Shown here: positions 19,695 through 27,675 of the stretch, piece by piece
Numbering within the stretch: position 1 is the first letter of the stretch
Layout of the letters: each line of letters begins with the position of its first letter
Assembly: GCA_002840735.1 (NCBI GenBank)
Contig: PHBY01000017.1
Span: 1 to 57,994, forward strand
Reading direction: 5' to 3'
Source of the DNA: Chloroflexi bacterium HGW-Chloroflexi-2
Lineage (GTDB): Bacteria > Chloroflexota > Anaerolineae > Anaerolineales > Anaerolineaceae
DNA: 57,994 nucleotides
Notes under the pieces: generated by a model
Told to the model about the DNA's origin: nothing
Seen by the model: only the letters and a program-made list of their open reading frames with translations
Database searches by the model: none
Translations under genes and position numbers: made by a program

Positions 19695-21776
19695 ATGAAA
19701 ACCCAGATGGAAAAAAATCAGAAAATAAACCCCGTCTTTGAATTAGATTGGTATCGGGATGTGATTGAATTTGCTCCTGATACGTACAATATTATCGATA
19801 AAGAAGGAACTTTCTTATACACCAATAGTAGATCAAGCACGGAAAATCCTGAAGATTTTATCGGAAAATCGATATTTGATTATTTTTTACCAGAATTCGC
19901 TCTGATGGTAAAAGAGAAGTTAGATCATGTGTATGAATCAGGAGAAAATGATCATTACGAACTGGCAACCGATTATGGAGGCGGACCACGACGGTATTAC
20001 ATGACCAATCTGGCACCGATTAAAAGGGAAGGGGATGTTGTGGCAATCGCCATGTACATTCGAAATATCTCCGAATTAAAGGTTGCACAGATCGAGTTAA
20101 GCAATCTAAACCAGGAGCTAGAGGATCGTGTTTTAAAGCGAACCCTTGCTCTTCAGGAATATGCTAAACGCATGGAAATTACCGAGAAACTCAGTATTGG
20201 GTTAAGACATGCCAGGAACCTTGCTGAGGTCTTACAGCTGCTTGGAGAACAATTCAAGAATACATTTCGGGTTGATGTGGCAGGAATTTATGAAGTCCAA
20301 GATGAACATCATTTGAATTTATCACTAAATCTTAATCCAGAAATCAATCCACCATCAAAATTGACACCTTTTTCAGATAAATTCTTCTTTTCGCTGTTGA
20401 ATGAAAATCAAATCAGAATTGCTCAGATCCCGGAACAACAACATCAAGATTGCCAATTTTGTGAATTTATCCATCAGAATCAGATGCGAACATTAGTGTT
20501 AGCGCCAATTCGGGCTACCTCAGCAATGGTAGGGGTTATCTACATGGCATTTAGACAATCGACAGTAATTTCTACAGATGATGAACAGTTAATGCGCTCT
20601 TTTATTGAGGCTGGTGGTAATACCATTCAACGAATCCAGGCTATGCAGCGTTTGGAACAAAATATTAAGAATCGTGAAAATGAGCTGGAAGTTCTTTATG
20701 ACATTATGTCCACTGCCAGTGAAACAATTGACCTGGATGAGTTGCTTCAAAGAATACTTAAACGGATTTTGCAAGCTGTGAATTGTGGGATTGGTATCAT
20801 ACACCTCATCGAGGATAATCAAATTATCAAAAAAATCCAAATACCAGAAACATTACCTCCTGAATTTAAATCAGGTGTGGAATTGTTGAGAACTCAAACA
20901 ACAAATATAGAAGATCTTTTTTTGGACTCGCAATATCAATTTTGGGATATTCCAAAAACCAATTTGAACAGTTTGTCAGCCTTAATACGCTCAAAAGGAA
21001 AGATTTTGGGGGTTATTAGCTTGATTGGGGAATGTTTAAATAAAAATGATCTGGAAATGATTCATCTCCTTAGCAGTATTGCTGATGAAATTGGTCTGGC
21101 TGTGGAAAGTACGCGACTACGTAAGCAAGCCCAGGAATCCCTGATTTTTGAAGAACGCCAACGGCTGGCTCGGGATTTACATGATTCTGTATCGCAATCA
21201 TTGTACGGATTGGTGCTATCTGCGGATATCAGCAAAAAGTTACTAAAACTCAAGGAATTTGAAACATTAGAAGAAACCCTAAAAGATATTGAAACCTTTG
21301 CTTTACAATCCCTGCGGGAGATGCGTCTGATGTTATTTGAATTGAGACCTTTATCCTTTGAGAGCGAAGGATTATCTGGTGCTCTGGAATTGCGTGTAAA
21401 TACAGTCGAACGCCGCGCTGGTTTGAAGACAAGTCTGGATATAATTGGAGAAGAATTATTGTTTTCGCCTCTTGATTTGGAAATCTATCGTATAGTGACC
21501 GAAGCGCTCAATAATGCGTTAAAACATTCGAATGCAAGTCAAATCCATGTCAGTATCCACGTGGATGAAGAATTTAATCAATGTGTGTTGAAGGTGATTG
21601 ATAATGGTGCTGGGTTTGATCTGGAAACAAATAGAGTGGGTGGTATCGGAATAAATAGTATGAAAGAACGTGCTGCCCGTGTTGGAGGGCAATTAATTGT
21701 GGAGACAAAAGAAGGTTTTGGCACAGTTGTGCATTTTATTTGTCCACTTAGACCAGAGAAGTTGAGAAAATCATGA
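19695..21776 (+). CDS. PAS-GAF sensor histidine kinase, NarX/LiaS type
   Basis: The 693-residue cytoplasmic kinase has a PAS domain at about residues 20-135, a short coiled coil, a GAF domain at about 155-310 and a second GAF-like domain at about 330-470. The HisKA_3 dimerisation domain follows, with its phospho-acceptor in ERQRLARDLHDSVSQSL (His496). The HATPase domain carries NNALKHSNAS and DNGAGFD. There are no transmembrane segments, so it senses an internal signal such as redox state, gas or metabolite. Cys residues in the first GAF domain (DCQFCEFIHQNQ) might bind a cofactor; this is speculative. Its stop overlaps the response regulator start (ATGA). Confidence 0.9.
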   Translation: MKTQMEKNQKINPVFELDWYRDVIEFAPDTYNIIDKEGTFLYTNSRSSTENPEDFIGKSIFDYFLPEFALMVKEKLDHVYESGENDHYELATDYGGGPRRYYMTNLAPIKREGDVVAIAMYIRNISELKVAQIELSNLNQELEDRVLKRTLALQEYAKRMEITEKLSIGLRHARNLAEVLQLLGEQFKNTFRVDVAGIYEVQDEHHLNLSLNLNPEINPPSKLTPFSDKFFFSLLNENQIRIAQIPEQQHQDCQFCEFIHQNQMRTLVLAPIRATSAMVGVIYMAFRQSTVISTDDEQLMRSFIEAGGNTIQRIQAMQRLEQNIKNRENELEVLYDIMSTASETIDLDELLQRILKRILQAVNCGIGIIHLIEDNQIIKKIQIPETLPPEFKSGVELLRTQTTNIEDLFLDSQYQFWDIPKTNLNSLSALIRSKGKILGVISLIGECLNKNDLEMIHLLSSIADEIGLAVESTRLRKQAQESLIFEERQRLARDLHDSVSQSLYGLVLSADISKKLLKLKEFETLEETLKDIETFALQSLREMRLMLFELRPLSFESEGLSGALELRVNTVERRAGLKTSLDIIGEELLFSPLDLEIYRIVTEALNNALKHSNASQIHVSIHVDEEFNQCVLKVIDNGAGFDLETNRVGGIGINSMKERAARVGGQLIVETKEGFGTVVHFICPLRPEKLRKS

Positions 21777-22420
21777 TAAAAAAAGAGACAATCAAGGTAT
21801 TGGTTGTGGATGACCACCCAATTGTTCGAAGAGGATTAACCACAGAGATTAACCTGGACCGAGGTATGCTGGTTGTTGGTGAAGCTGTCGATGGACAGGA
21901 AGCGGTAGATCAATACAAGCTACTTAAACCGGATGTGGTATTAATGGATCTGGTGATGCCAAACAAAGATGGTATTCAGGCAACCAGAGAGATTATGATG
22001 GAAGAACCTGAAGCAAAAATTTTGGTACTGACCAGTTTCATTGATGAGGAACGAATACTTGAAGCGATCAAAGCAGGGGCACTGGGTTTTATTTACAAAG
22101 ACAAACATCCCGAACAGGTATTGGCAGCTATTCGGGAAATTAATAACGATGTTCCTGTCTTGGCCCCTAATATCACCCGAAAATTGATGCGTGAGACACA
22201 AACAAAACCGGAAGAAACTGATATCCAAGATTTGACTGAACGTGAGCTGGAAGTATTGAAAATGGTTGCCTCCGGAAGACCTTATAAAGAAATTGCCTAC
22301 ACAATGCACGTTCAAGATGCTACCATCAGAACACATGTAAGCAACATTCTTGGAAAATTGAATTTATCTAATCGATCCCAATTGGTTTTGTACGCCATAG
22401 ATCATAAACTCGTGGAATAA
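21773..22420 (+). CDS. NarL/LuxR-family response regulator
   Basis: The 215-residue regulator has a receiver domain with the acidic pocket VDDH, the phospho-acceptor Asp59 in VVLMDLVMP, and the conserved Lys in FIYKDKHPE. The C-terminal LuxR-type HTH reads LTERELEVLKMVASGRPYKEIA. It overlaps the histidine kinase gene by 4 nt, so the pair forms one two-component system. The next genes downstream on the same strand encode an exported flavoprotein and a NapC-type cytochrome. These are plausible targets, by inference from position only. Confidence 0.93.
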   Translation: MIKKETIKVLVVDDHPIVRRGLTTEINLDRGMLVVGEAVDGQEAVDQYKLLKPDVVLMDLVMPNKDGIQATREIMMEEPEAKILVLTSFIDEERILEAIKAGALGFIYKDKHPEQVLAAIREINNDVPVLAPNITRKLMRETQTKPEETDIQDLTERELEVLKMVASGRPYKEIAYTMHVQDATIRTHVSNILGKLNLSNRSQLVLYAIDHKLVE

Positions 22421-22459
22421 GATTTCGATTAATATTCCTGAAAATATTTTTCTTTTGAG

Positions 22460-22488
22460 ATACTCATCTACTGAAGGTGAGTATTTTT
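22460..22488 (+). terminator. Rho-independent terminator after the two-component system
   Basis: ATACTCATC at 22460-22468 pairs with GGTGAGTAT at 22476-22484, including one G-T pair. A T run follows, 40 bp after the response regulator stop. It separates the regulator unit from the flavoprotein unit. Confidence 0.75.
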
Positions 22489-22578
22489 ATTCGATATATG
22501 TTTATTTTTCCTCATCAAAAGTTCAGACACACCTCAATGATTATGGTTCGTAAAGTTAATCGCTTGTCTAATGTGTTT

Positions 22579-22594
22579 TGTGAATTTTATCACT
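22579..22594. promoter_or_regulatory. Crp/Fnr-type operator upstream of the flavoprotein-NapC unit
   Basis: TGTGA-ATTTTA-TCACT has perfect GTGA/TCAC half-sites 6 bp apart, centred 84 bp before the flavoprotein ATG. The same architecture recurs at 29214-29229 and 53326-53341, each before another respiratory gene set. Confidence 0.6.
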
Positions 22595-22670
22595 ACACTT
22601 ATCTTTGGAACATTCTGGAGAAGAAGGGTTTGTTCCATTATGAATTCACTCAAACGAAAGGAAATAGAAA

Positions 22671-24287
22671 ATGTCAGATAATTTAGTTTCTCGACGAGGT
22701 TTTTTGAAGAAGACCGCGATGTTAGGCGCAGGTTTAGCTGCAACTGGTGGTATAGTCGCTTGTTCACCTGCTGGGGCAACCACTGCTGGTGAAGATATCA
22801 AATGGGACAAAGAAGTTGATGTTGTTGTGGTCGGCTCTGGAACCGTTGTGATGGCTGCATTGGCAGCGAAAGATGCCGGTGCGGAATCAGTATTAATACT
22901 GGAAAAAAACATTGCATTCGGTGGTACCTCAGCGCTTTCAGGTGGAATATTTTGGATTCCATTAAATTATCCAAAAAAAGCAGAAGGATTCGAGGACAAT
23001 CGCGAAGATGCTTACAAATATGTGAAGAAAACCTCCGCTGGTCAGTCAACTGATGAGCTAATTAATACTTATATTGATAATGCCAATTCTATGCTTGAAT
23101 GGTCTCGGGACAAATTTGGTTACAACTGGGCACCAGTTAACTTTATAGGAGATTATTATGAAGTAGACGGCGTCAGACCACTGGGACGGTCTGTAGGTTT
23201 ATCTACACCGGATGGAGCAATCACAAACGGGGGAGGTGCCTGGCAAATATTCCGTGAAACAGTCGACGGATTAGGTATTGAAGTAATGCTGGAAACAGCT
23301 GGTAAAGAATTAGTAACCAATGCAAATGGTGAAGTGATTGGAATTAAAGCAGAGGGTATCGACGGCCCTCTGGCGATCAAAGCCAAGAAAGGTGTAATCC
23401 TGGGTACTGGTGGATTTGATTTCAATCATGAAATGACAACTGCTTTCTTACGAGGTCCAATTTATGTAAGTAATTCAGTTCGAACAAATACTGGAGATGG
23501 ACATTTGATGGGAATGGCATTAGGAGCCGATCTTCGTAATATGAATTCCTGCTGGGGTCTTCCATCTATGCCACTTGATAAAGAAAAATTATTAGGGGAA
23601 GTAGACTGGGCATCGTACCGTGGAAAACCAGGCGCCATTGTAGTGAATAAATATGGTGAGCGAATTGGTAACGAAGCTTCTGCATACCATGTCTTCAACC
23701 GTGCTTTCTGGAACTGGGATACCGGGAAATTTGAATGGCGCAACACTCCATCATTCTGGATCGTAGACTCTTCTTATGCTGAACGCTATTTCTTCCCTGG
23801 AAGTGGAAATCAAGCTGGTGTTATTCCGGATTGGATGACACAGGCTGACACACTCGAAGAATTATGTGATAAATTAGGCATCGATATTGAAGGATTTAAT
23901 GCTACTTTGGAAGTATTCAATCCGAATGCTGAAAATGGTGTTGATCCACTTTTCCATCGTGGAGAATATCAATTCGATCTGAATATGTTCGGCGATAAAA
24001 TCCGTACAGATCTGAAAAATACTTGTTTGGCTCCGATTTCACAAGGACCCTTCTATGGTTGTGAATATGTTCCAGGCACATGCGGCACCAATGGTGGTCT
24101 GCGGATCAATGCAAATGCTCAAGTAATTGATGTAAAAGGCAATCCTATTCCACGCCTGTACGCAGTTGGGAATACTTCCGGGTCTGTATTTGGTGATTCC
24201 TATCCGGGTGCTGGTGGTACTTTAGGCGCAGGTGGTGTGTTTGGCATGTTAGCCGGCCGCCATGCTGTCAGTTTGGAATCAGTCTAG
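22671..24287 (+). CDS. Tat-exported, lipid-anchored FAD flavoprotein (fumarate reductase/KstD-like)
   Basis: The 538-residue enzyme starts with a twin-arginine signal (SRRGFLKKTAMLGAGLAA) that ends in an IVAC lipobox, so it should be folded with FAD, exported and lipidated at Cys31. The FAD_binding_2 fold is shown by VVVVGSG near residue 50, a GGTSALSGGIFWIP segment and the C-terminal GNTSGSVFGDSYPGAGGTLGAG box. The last two, with GPFYGCEYVPGTCGTNGG, recall 3-ketosteroid dehydrogenases and periplasmic enoate reductases (fumarate, urocanate, methacrylate). The NapC-type cytochrome that follows would feed it quinol electrons, so it is predicted to be a terminal reductase for an unsaturated organic acid or ketone. 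Substrate unknown. AAGGAAA precedes the ATG. Confidence 0.85.
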   Translation: MSDNLVSRRGFLKKTAMLGAGLAATGGIVACSPAGATTAGEDIKWDKEVDVVVVGSGTVVMAALAAKDAGAESVLILEKNIAFGGTSALSGGIFWIPLNYPKKAEGFEDNREDAYKYVKKTSAGQSTDELINTYIDNANSMLEWSRDKFGYNWAPVNFIGDYYEVDGVRPLGRSVGLSTPDGAITNGGGAWQIFRETVDGLGIEVMLETAGKELVTNANGEVIGIKAEGIDGPLAIKAKKGVILGTGGFDFNHEMTTAFLRGPIYVSNSVRTNTGDGHLMGMALGADLRNMNSCWGLPSMPLDKEKLLGEVDWASYRGKPGAIVVNKYGERIGNEASAYHVFNRAFWNWDTGKFEWRNTPSFWIVDSSYAERYFFPGSGNQAGVIPDWMTQADTLEELCDKLGIDIEGFNATLEVFNPNAENGVDPLFHRGEYQFDLNMFGDKIRTDLKNTCLAPISQGPFYGCEYVPGTCGTNGGLRINANAQVIDVKGNPIPRLYAVGNTSGSVFGDSYPGAGGTLGAGGVFGMLAGRHAVSLESV

Positions 24288-24367
24288 AACTTTTTCATCA
24301 CTCTTGGGATTGGATACAGGTTTTTTCAATCCCTGGAGACCTCCTTTGAAAAATGGAAAGGATTTCA

Positions 24368-24997
24368 ATGTTCAAAAGGAAAACGAAAACTGAAGCAGTT
24401 GAACAGGAAAACCAACCCCAAAAAAAGAAAGAGTTCAACTGGTTTAAATTCAGTGTTATTGCTAATATTATTCTAATTGCTGGTGTTGGTATAGCCCTGG
24501 CATCTATGGCAATCCTGCATCAAAGCGATACCAATCCACAATTCTGTGCAACCTGCCATAATATGGAGCGGTATGTTGAATCCTATTTGACCAGCAACAC
24601 CATGGACAATGTTCATGCACAGGCGAATGTTCAATGTAAGCAATGCCACAGCGATTATGACATCCCGGCTGAAATCAAATCGGGTATTACTTTCATAATC
24701 GGTAATTATGATAAAGAAATGCCACAAAGAAGATTTGGTGATGAAATCTGTACCCAATGTCATATCAGTATGGAATATATGGCACAACAGACGGATTATT
24801 TGCGCCGTAATCCGCATGCCAGCCATTGGCCGGATCTGAAATGCCGTTCCTGCCACATCTCACATGGCGAACAGATTGATTACTGCAGTGAATGCCATGA
24901 CAATGGTGGACAACGAATGACCGGTCAGGAATATTTTCCGCGTGTCGATAATCCATACGATAAATATCCGGATACTTCACAAGGACCAAGCCATTAA
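24368..24997 (+). CDS. Pentaheme NapC/NirT-type membrane cytochrome c
   Basis: The 209-residue protein has one N-terminal membrane anchor (about residues 27-48) and five CXXCH haem sites: CATCH, CKQCH, CTQCH, CRSCH and CSECH. The NapC/NrfH/CymA family oxidises membrane quinol and passes electrons to exported reductases. Four haems are usual, so a fifth C-terminal haem is an addition. I prefer the ATG at 24368, which has AAAGGA 7 nt upstream, over an ATG 15 nt earlier that lacks a well-spaced site. It follows the flavoprotein gene by 80 nt in what looks like one operon and is its probable electron donor. Confidence 0.9.
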   Translation: MFKRKTKTEAVEQENQPQKKKEFNWFKFSVIANIILIAGVGIALASMAILHQSDTNPQFCATCHNMERYVESYLTSNTMDNVHAQANVQCKQCHSDYDIPAEIKSGITFIIGNYDKEMPQRRFGDEICTQCHISMEYMAQQTDYLRRNPHASHWPDLKCRSCHISHGEQIDYCSECHDNGGQRMTGQEYFPRVDNPYDKYPDTSQGPSH

Positions 24998-25058
24998 ATA
25001 ACACTTTGAAAAACAATATTTACCCAAGTTTATCTCTCCTCTGAATGGGTTATACAAG

Positions 25059-25094
25059 AAAGAGCACTGGAAAATTATCTCGCCAGTGCTCTTT
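25059..25094 (+). terminator. Terminator after the NapC-type cytochrome gene
   Basis: A perfect 12-bp stem (AAAGAGCACTGG at 25059-25070, complement at 25083-25094) with a 12-nt loop lies 60 bp after the stop codon. Only a short T run follows. Confidence 0.7.
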
Positions 25095-25195
25095 CGATTT
25101 AGGAAGATAGGCGATTTTATACTTCTTAAATTAATCTGGAATTTTAAAGAATTCACAGGCTTTAACGGTACAATAATCAAATTGCGGAGGATCAC

Positions 25196-25852
25196 ATGAA
25201 ATATGCATCACAGGCGTTATGGTGGGGGATCAAAGAGGGTTTCTATCAGTTAGGAAGATTGATTGTTCTTAATGTCACCTGGGTTTTATTTTCATTACCT
25301 GTAATTACGTTACCGGCAGCTACCCTGGCACTGGCGCATTCTATTCGAATCATGGTGGTAGATGAAACAAATTATTCCTGGAAAATTTTCCTGGAAGGAT
25401 TTAAACGGTACTTTTTAAGCAGCTGGCGTTGGTTTTTACCAGCAATCCTTTTACCTGTTATTTTTATCTATAACTTACTCTTTTTTGCAGTTGAAAATTA
25501 TGCACTCAGTGTGGGCATTCAGGCAGCCAATATTGTTATGCTGATGATCTGGTTCGTTTTACAAACTTTTACTCTGCCTTTTTTGGTGGAACAGGAACAA
25601 CCCGTGATGCGGGTAGCATTACTAAATGGCATTCGTTTGTTATATCAGAAACCGGGTATGTATTGGTTCACCTCCATCTTTCTGTGGGTATTTTTGACTT
25701 TCAGTATTGTTTTGATCACGCCGATTTTTATTGTCTCCAATGCATTTGGGTTGTTTATCGTCATGTATTGTGTTCAGGTTTACCTGGGGAATCGCGGCAT
25801 GGTCCCGGAAGAAGAAAGCAGCAAGGTGTATAAAAAACCCGGATCGAGATGA
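25196..25852 (+). CDS. DUF624/YesL-like integral membrane protein
   Basis: The 218-residue protein has about five predicted membrane helices. The opening LWWGIKEGFYQLGRLIVLNV followed by WVLFSLPVITLPAATLAL is the typical start of DUF624 (YesL-like) proteins, which often sit beside carbohydrate transporters. Function is unknown. The start is supported by GGAGG 6 nt upstream. Its stop codon lies inside the terminator hairpin at 25833-25863. No carbohydrate gene is adjacent, so the context gives no further clue. Confidence 0.75.
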   Translation: MKYASQALWWGIKEGFYQLGRLIVLNVTWVLFSLPVITLPAATLALAHSIRIMVVDETNYSWKIFLEGFKRYFLSSWRWFLPAILLPVIFIYNLLFFAVENYALSVGIQAANIVMLMIWFVLQTFTLPFLVEQEQPVMRVALLNGIRLLYQKPGMYWFTSIFLWVFLTFSIVLITPIFIVSNAFGLFIVMYCVQVYLGNRGMVPEEESSKVYKKPGSR

Positions 25853-25863
25853 TCCGGGTTTTT
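25833..25863. terminator. Bidirectional terminator between convergent genes
   Basis: A perfect 13-bp stem AAAAACCCGGATC / GATCCGGGTTTTT encloses a 5-nt loop. It overlaps the last codons of the DUF624 gene and lies 23 bp from the end of the minus-strand rhodanese gene. It can serve both. Confidence 0.9.
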
Positions 25864-25885
25864 AGTAGATCAAGAAAATAAGTGA

Positions 25886-27625
25886 TTATGGGGTAACAAC
25901 CGGTAATTCAGCTGCTTCCCAACCTACGTAACCACCACTCATGCTGAGAACATCACTATAACCATTCAAACGTAAGGCAATGGTGTAGATCAAACTGCGA
26001 ATTCCACTCCTGCAGTAGACAATATTCTTGGTGTTGGGGTCAATTTCACCCATGCGTGCGATCACTTCTTCCAGGGGGATATTGACAGCTGGATCAATGT
26101 AGCCAGCTTCATATTCATCAGCGCGACGGGCGTCGATCAGTACAAATTCTTCAGTGTTGACTAACATTTCATTAACATCAACATTTTTAATACTTGCCCA
26201 ACCTTCGGGAGGATTGTTGGCGAAGTCTTTCACAGCTGCATAGAGTTTTTCATCAAAGATGATTGGGGTGCTGATTTCTTCAGCAGGAGCCAAACCTTCT
26301 TCCACACCCAATTCAGCTTTCAACCAACCATCCATACCGGCGGTCATGTTGCGCACATTGGTGTAGCCCAATAAATTAAGGATTGTCCAGGCGAAGGTGG
26401 AGCGGGTACCGCTCTTGCAATAGACCACGATGGGAGCATCAAGATCCGCTGGTAATAAAGCAGGATTATCAACAAGAGTTTTTACAGGGATATTGACTGC
26501 ACCTGGGATATGACCATTTTCTTCCAATTCAGAAGGTTCACGCACATCAATCACGAACAGATCAGGATTCTCAATCAGTTCTGTATTGAGTGCATCCGGG
26601 GCCATGGTGCCATAGCCTTTATCCTGTCCATTATTGGCAATAATACCGGCAAAAATTGCTTGGAAATCAGGTGCTGCACCAACAACAGGAAGCTCCTCAG
26701 CCTGCCAGCCAAGGTACCCACCACTCATATTGAGCGCATCGTATCCAAGCATGCGTAATGCCAGTGTTCCGATCATACCACGCACACCACTGCGACAGTA
26801 GACGATAATCTCGGCATCTTGATCGATTTCATCTAATCGGCTCATCATCTCTTCTAATGGAATATTGACTGCGCCATCGACATAACCTGCTTCATATTCA
26901 TCTGCGCGACGATTGTCAATCAACAAGAATTCTTCGCCATTGATCATCTTTTCATTGACATCTACTGGTTTGATGGTTGCCCAACCTTCAGGTGCATTGT
27001 TAGCAAAGTCTTTGACAGCCATATATTGGGCTTCATTTGCAATGATCGCAGTACTGATTTCTTCAGCGGGTGCGAGACCCTCTTCGGATGGCAATTGAGC
27101 AGCTAACCAACCATCGAAGCCTGCAGCCATGTTACGTACATTGGTATAACCCAATGCACTCAGGATTGTCCAAGCCCAGGTGGAGCGCGTTCCACTTTTG
27201 CAGTAAACAACTATCGGTGCATCGAGATCAGCTGGTAATAAAGCTGGGTTATCGGCCAGGGTTTTAACAGGGATGTTCACTGCACCAGGCACATGACCAT
27301 TTCCTTCTAACTCAGATGGTTCACGAACATCAATCACTAACAAATCGGGATTCTCGATCAGTTCAGTATTGACGGTGTCTGCAGCTACTGTGCCATAGGC
27401 TTGTTCTTTACCATTGTTGGCAATGACTTCGGTAAAAATTGCCTGAAAATCAGGAGCTTCAACAACGACCGGAACTTCCGTTGGTACAGCAGTTGGCTCT
27501 TCAACGACCACCACGGCTGTTGGTTCTTCAACAACGGGTTCTGGTGTTGGTGCTGGGGCGCAGGCTCCCAACAACATCGCAAACATTACGAGTAACATCA
27601 GGGGTAAATAAATTTTTTTTGACAT
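25886..27625 (-). CDS. Lipoprotein with four rhodanese domains
   Basis: The 579-residue extracytoplasmic protein has a signal sequence ending in LLGAC (lipidated Cys22), then a Pro/Val/Glu-rich linker and four rhodanese domains. The active-site cysteines are in VVYCKSGTRS (Cys142), IVYCRSGVRG (Cys277), VVYCKSGTRS (Cys403) and IVYCRSGIRS (Cys538). All four keep a CxSGxR-type loop, so all could carry persulfide or bind selenium or tellurium oxyanion products. Spacing is 135/126/135, showing duplication of a two-domain unit of 261 codons. It lies 50 nt after an 11-heme cytochrome gene and is probably co-transcribed with it, suggesting sulfur- or selenium-linked electron transfer (inference). Confidence 0.9.
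   Translation of the reverse strand: MSKKIYLPLMLLVMFAMLLGACAPAPTPEPVVEEPTAVVVVEEPTAVPTEVPVVVEAPDFQAIFTEVIANNGKEQAYGTVAADTVNTELIENPDLLVIDVREPSELEGNGHVPGAVNIPVKTLADNPALLPADLDAPIVVYCKSGTRSTWAWTILSALGYTNVRNMAAGFDGWLAAQLPSEEGLAPAEEISTAIIANEAQYMAVKDFANNAPEGWATIKPVDVNEKMINGEEFLLIDNRRADEYEAGYVDGAVNIPLEEMMSRLDEIDQDAEIIVYCRSGVRGMIGTLALRMLGYDALNMSGGYLGWQAEELPVVGAAPDFQAIFAGIIANNGQDKGYGTMAPDALNTELIENPDLFVIDVREPSELEENGHIPGAVNIPVKTLVDNPALLPADLDAPIVVYCKSGTRSTFAWTILNLLGYTNVRNMTAGMDGWLKAELGVEEGLAPAEEISTPIIFDEKLYAAVKDFANNPPEGWASIKNVDVNEMLVNTEEFVLIDARRADEYEAGYIDPAVNIPLEEVIARMGEIDPNTKNIVYCRSGIRSLIYTIALRLNGYSDVLSMSGGYVGWEAAELPVVTP
25890..27460 (-). repeat. Tandem internal duplication within the rhodanese gene
   Basis: The gene consists of two copies of a 783-bp (261-codon) unit, roughly 25890-26675 and 26676-27460. 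Matching active-site cysteines are exactly 261 codons apart (Cys142/Cys403 and Cys277/Cys538). Long stretches are near-identical at the protein level, for example DLDAPIVVYCKSGTRST in both copies, so the duplication is recent or kept by gene conversion. Confidence 0.85.
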
Positions 27626-27675
27626 AGTCCTCTTCCTTTTTTTATATATTCTATATTTTTTAACAACTAAGATGA

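Noticed and set aside
25890-27460. Insertion-type repeat or mobile element in the rhodanese gene
   Set aside because: The repeated unit is in frame, keeps all active sites and has no terminal inverted repeats, so it is a domain duplication rather than a mobile element.
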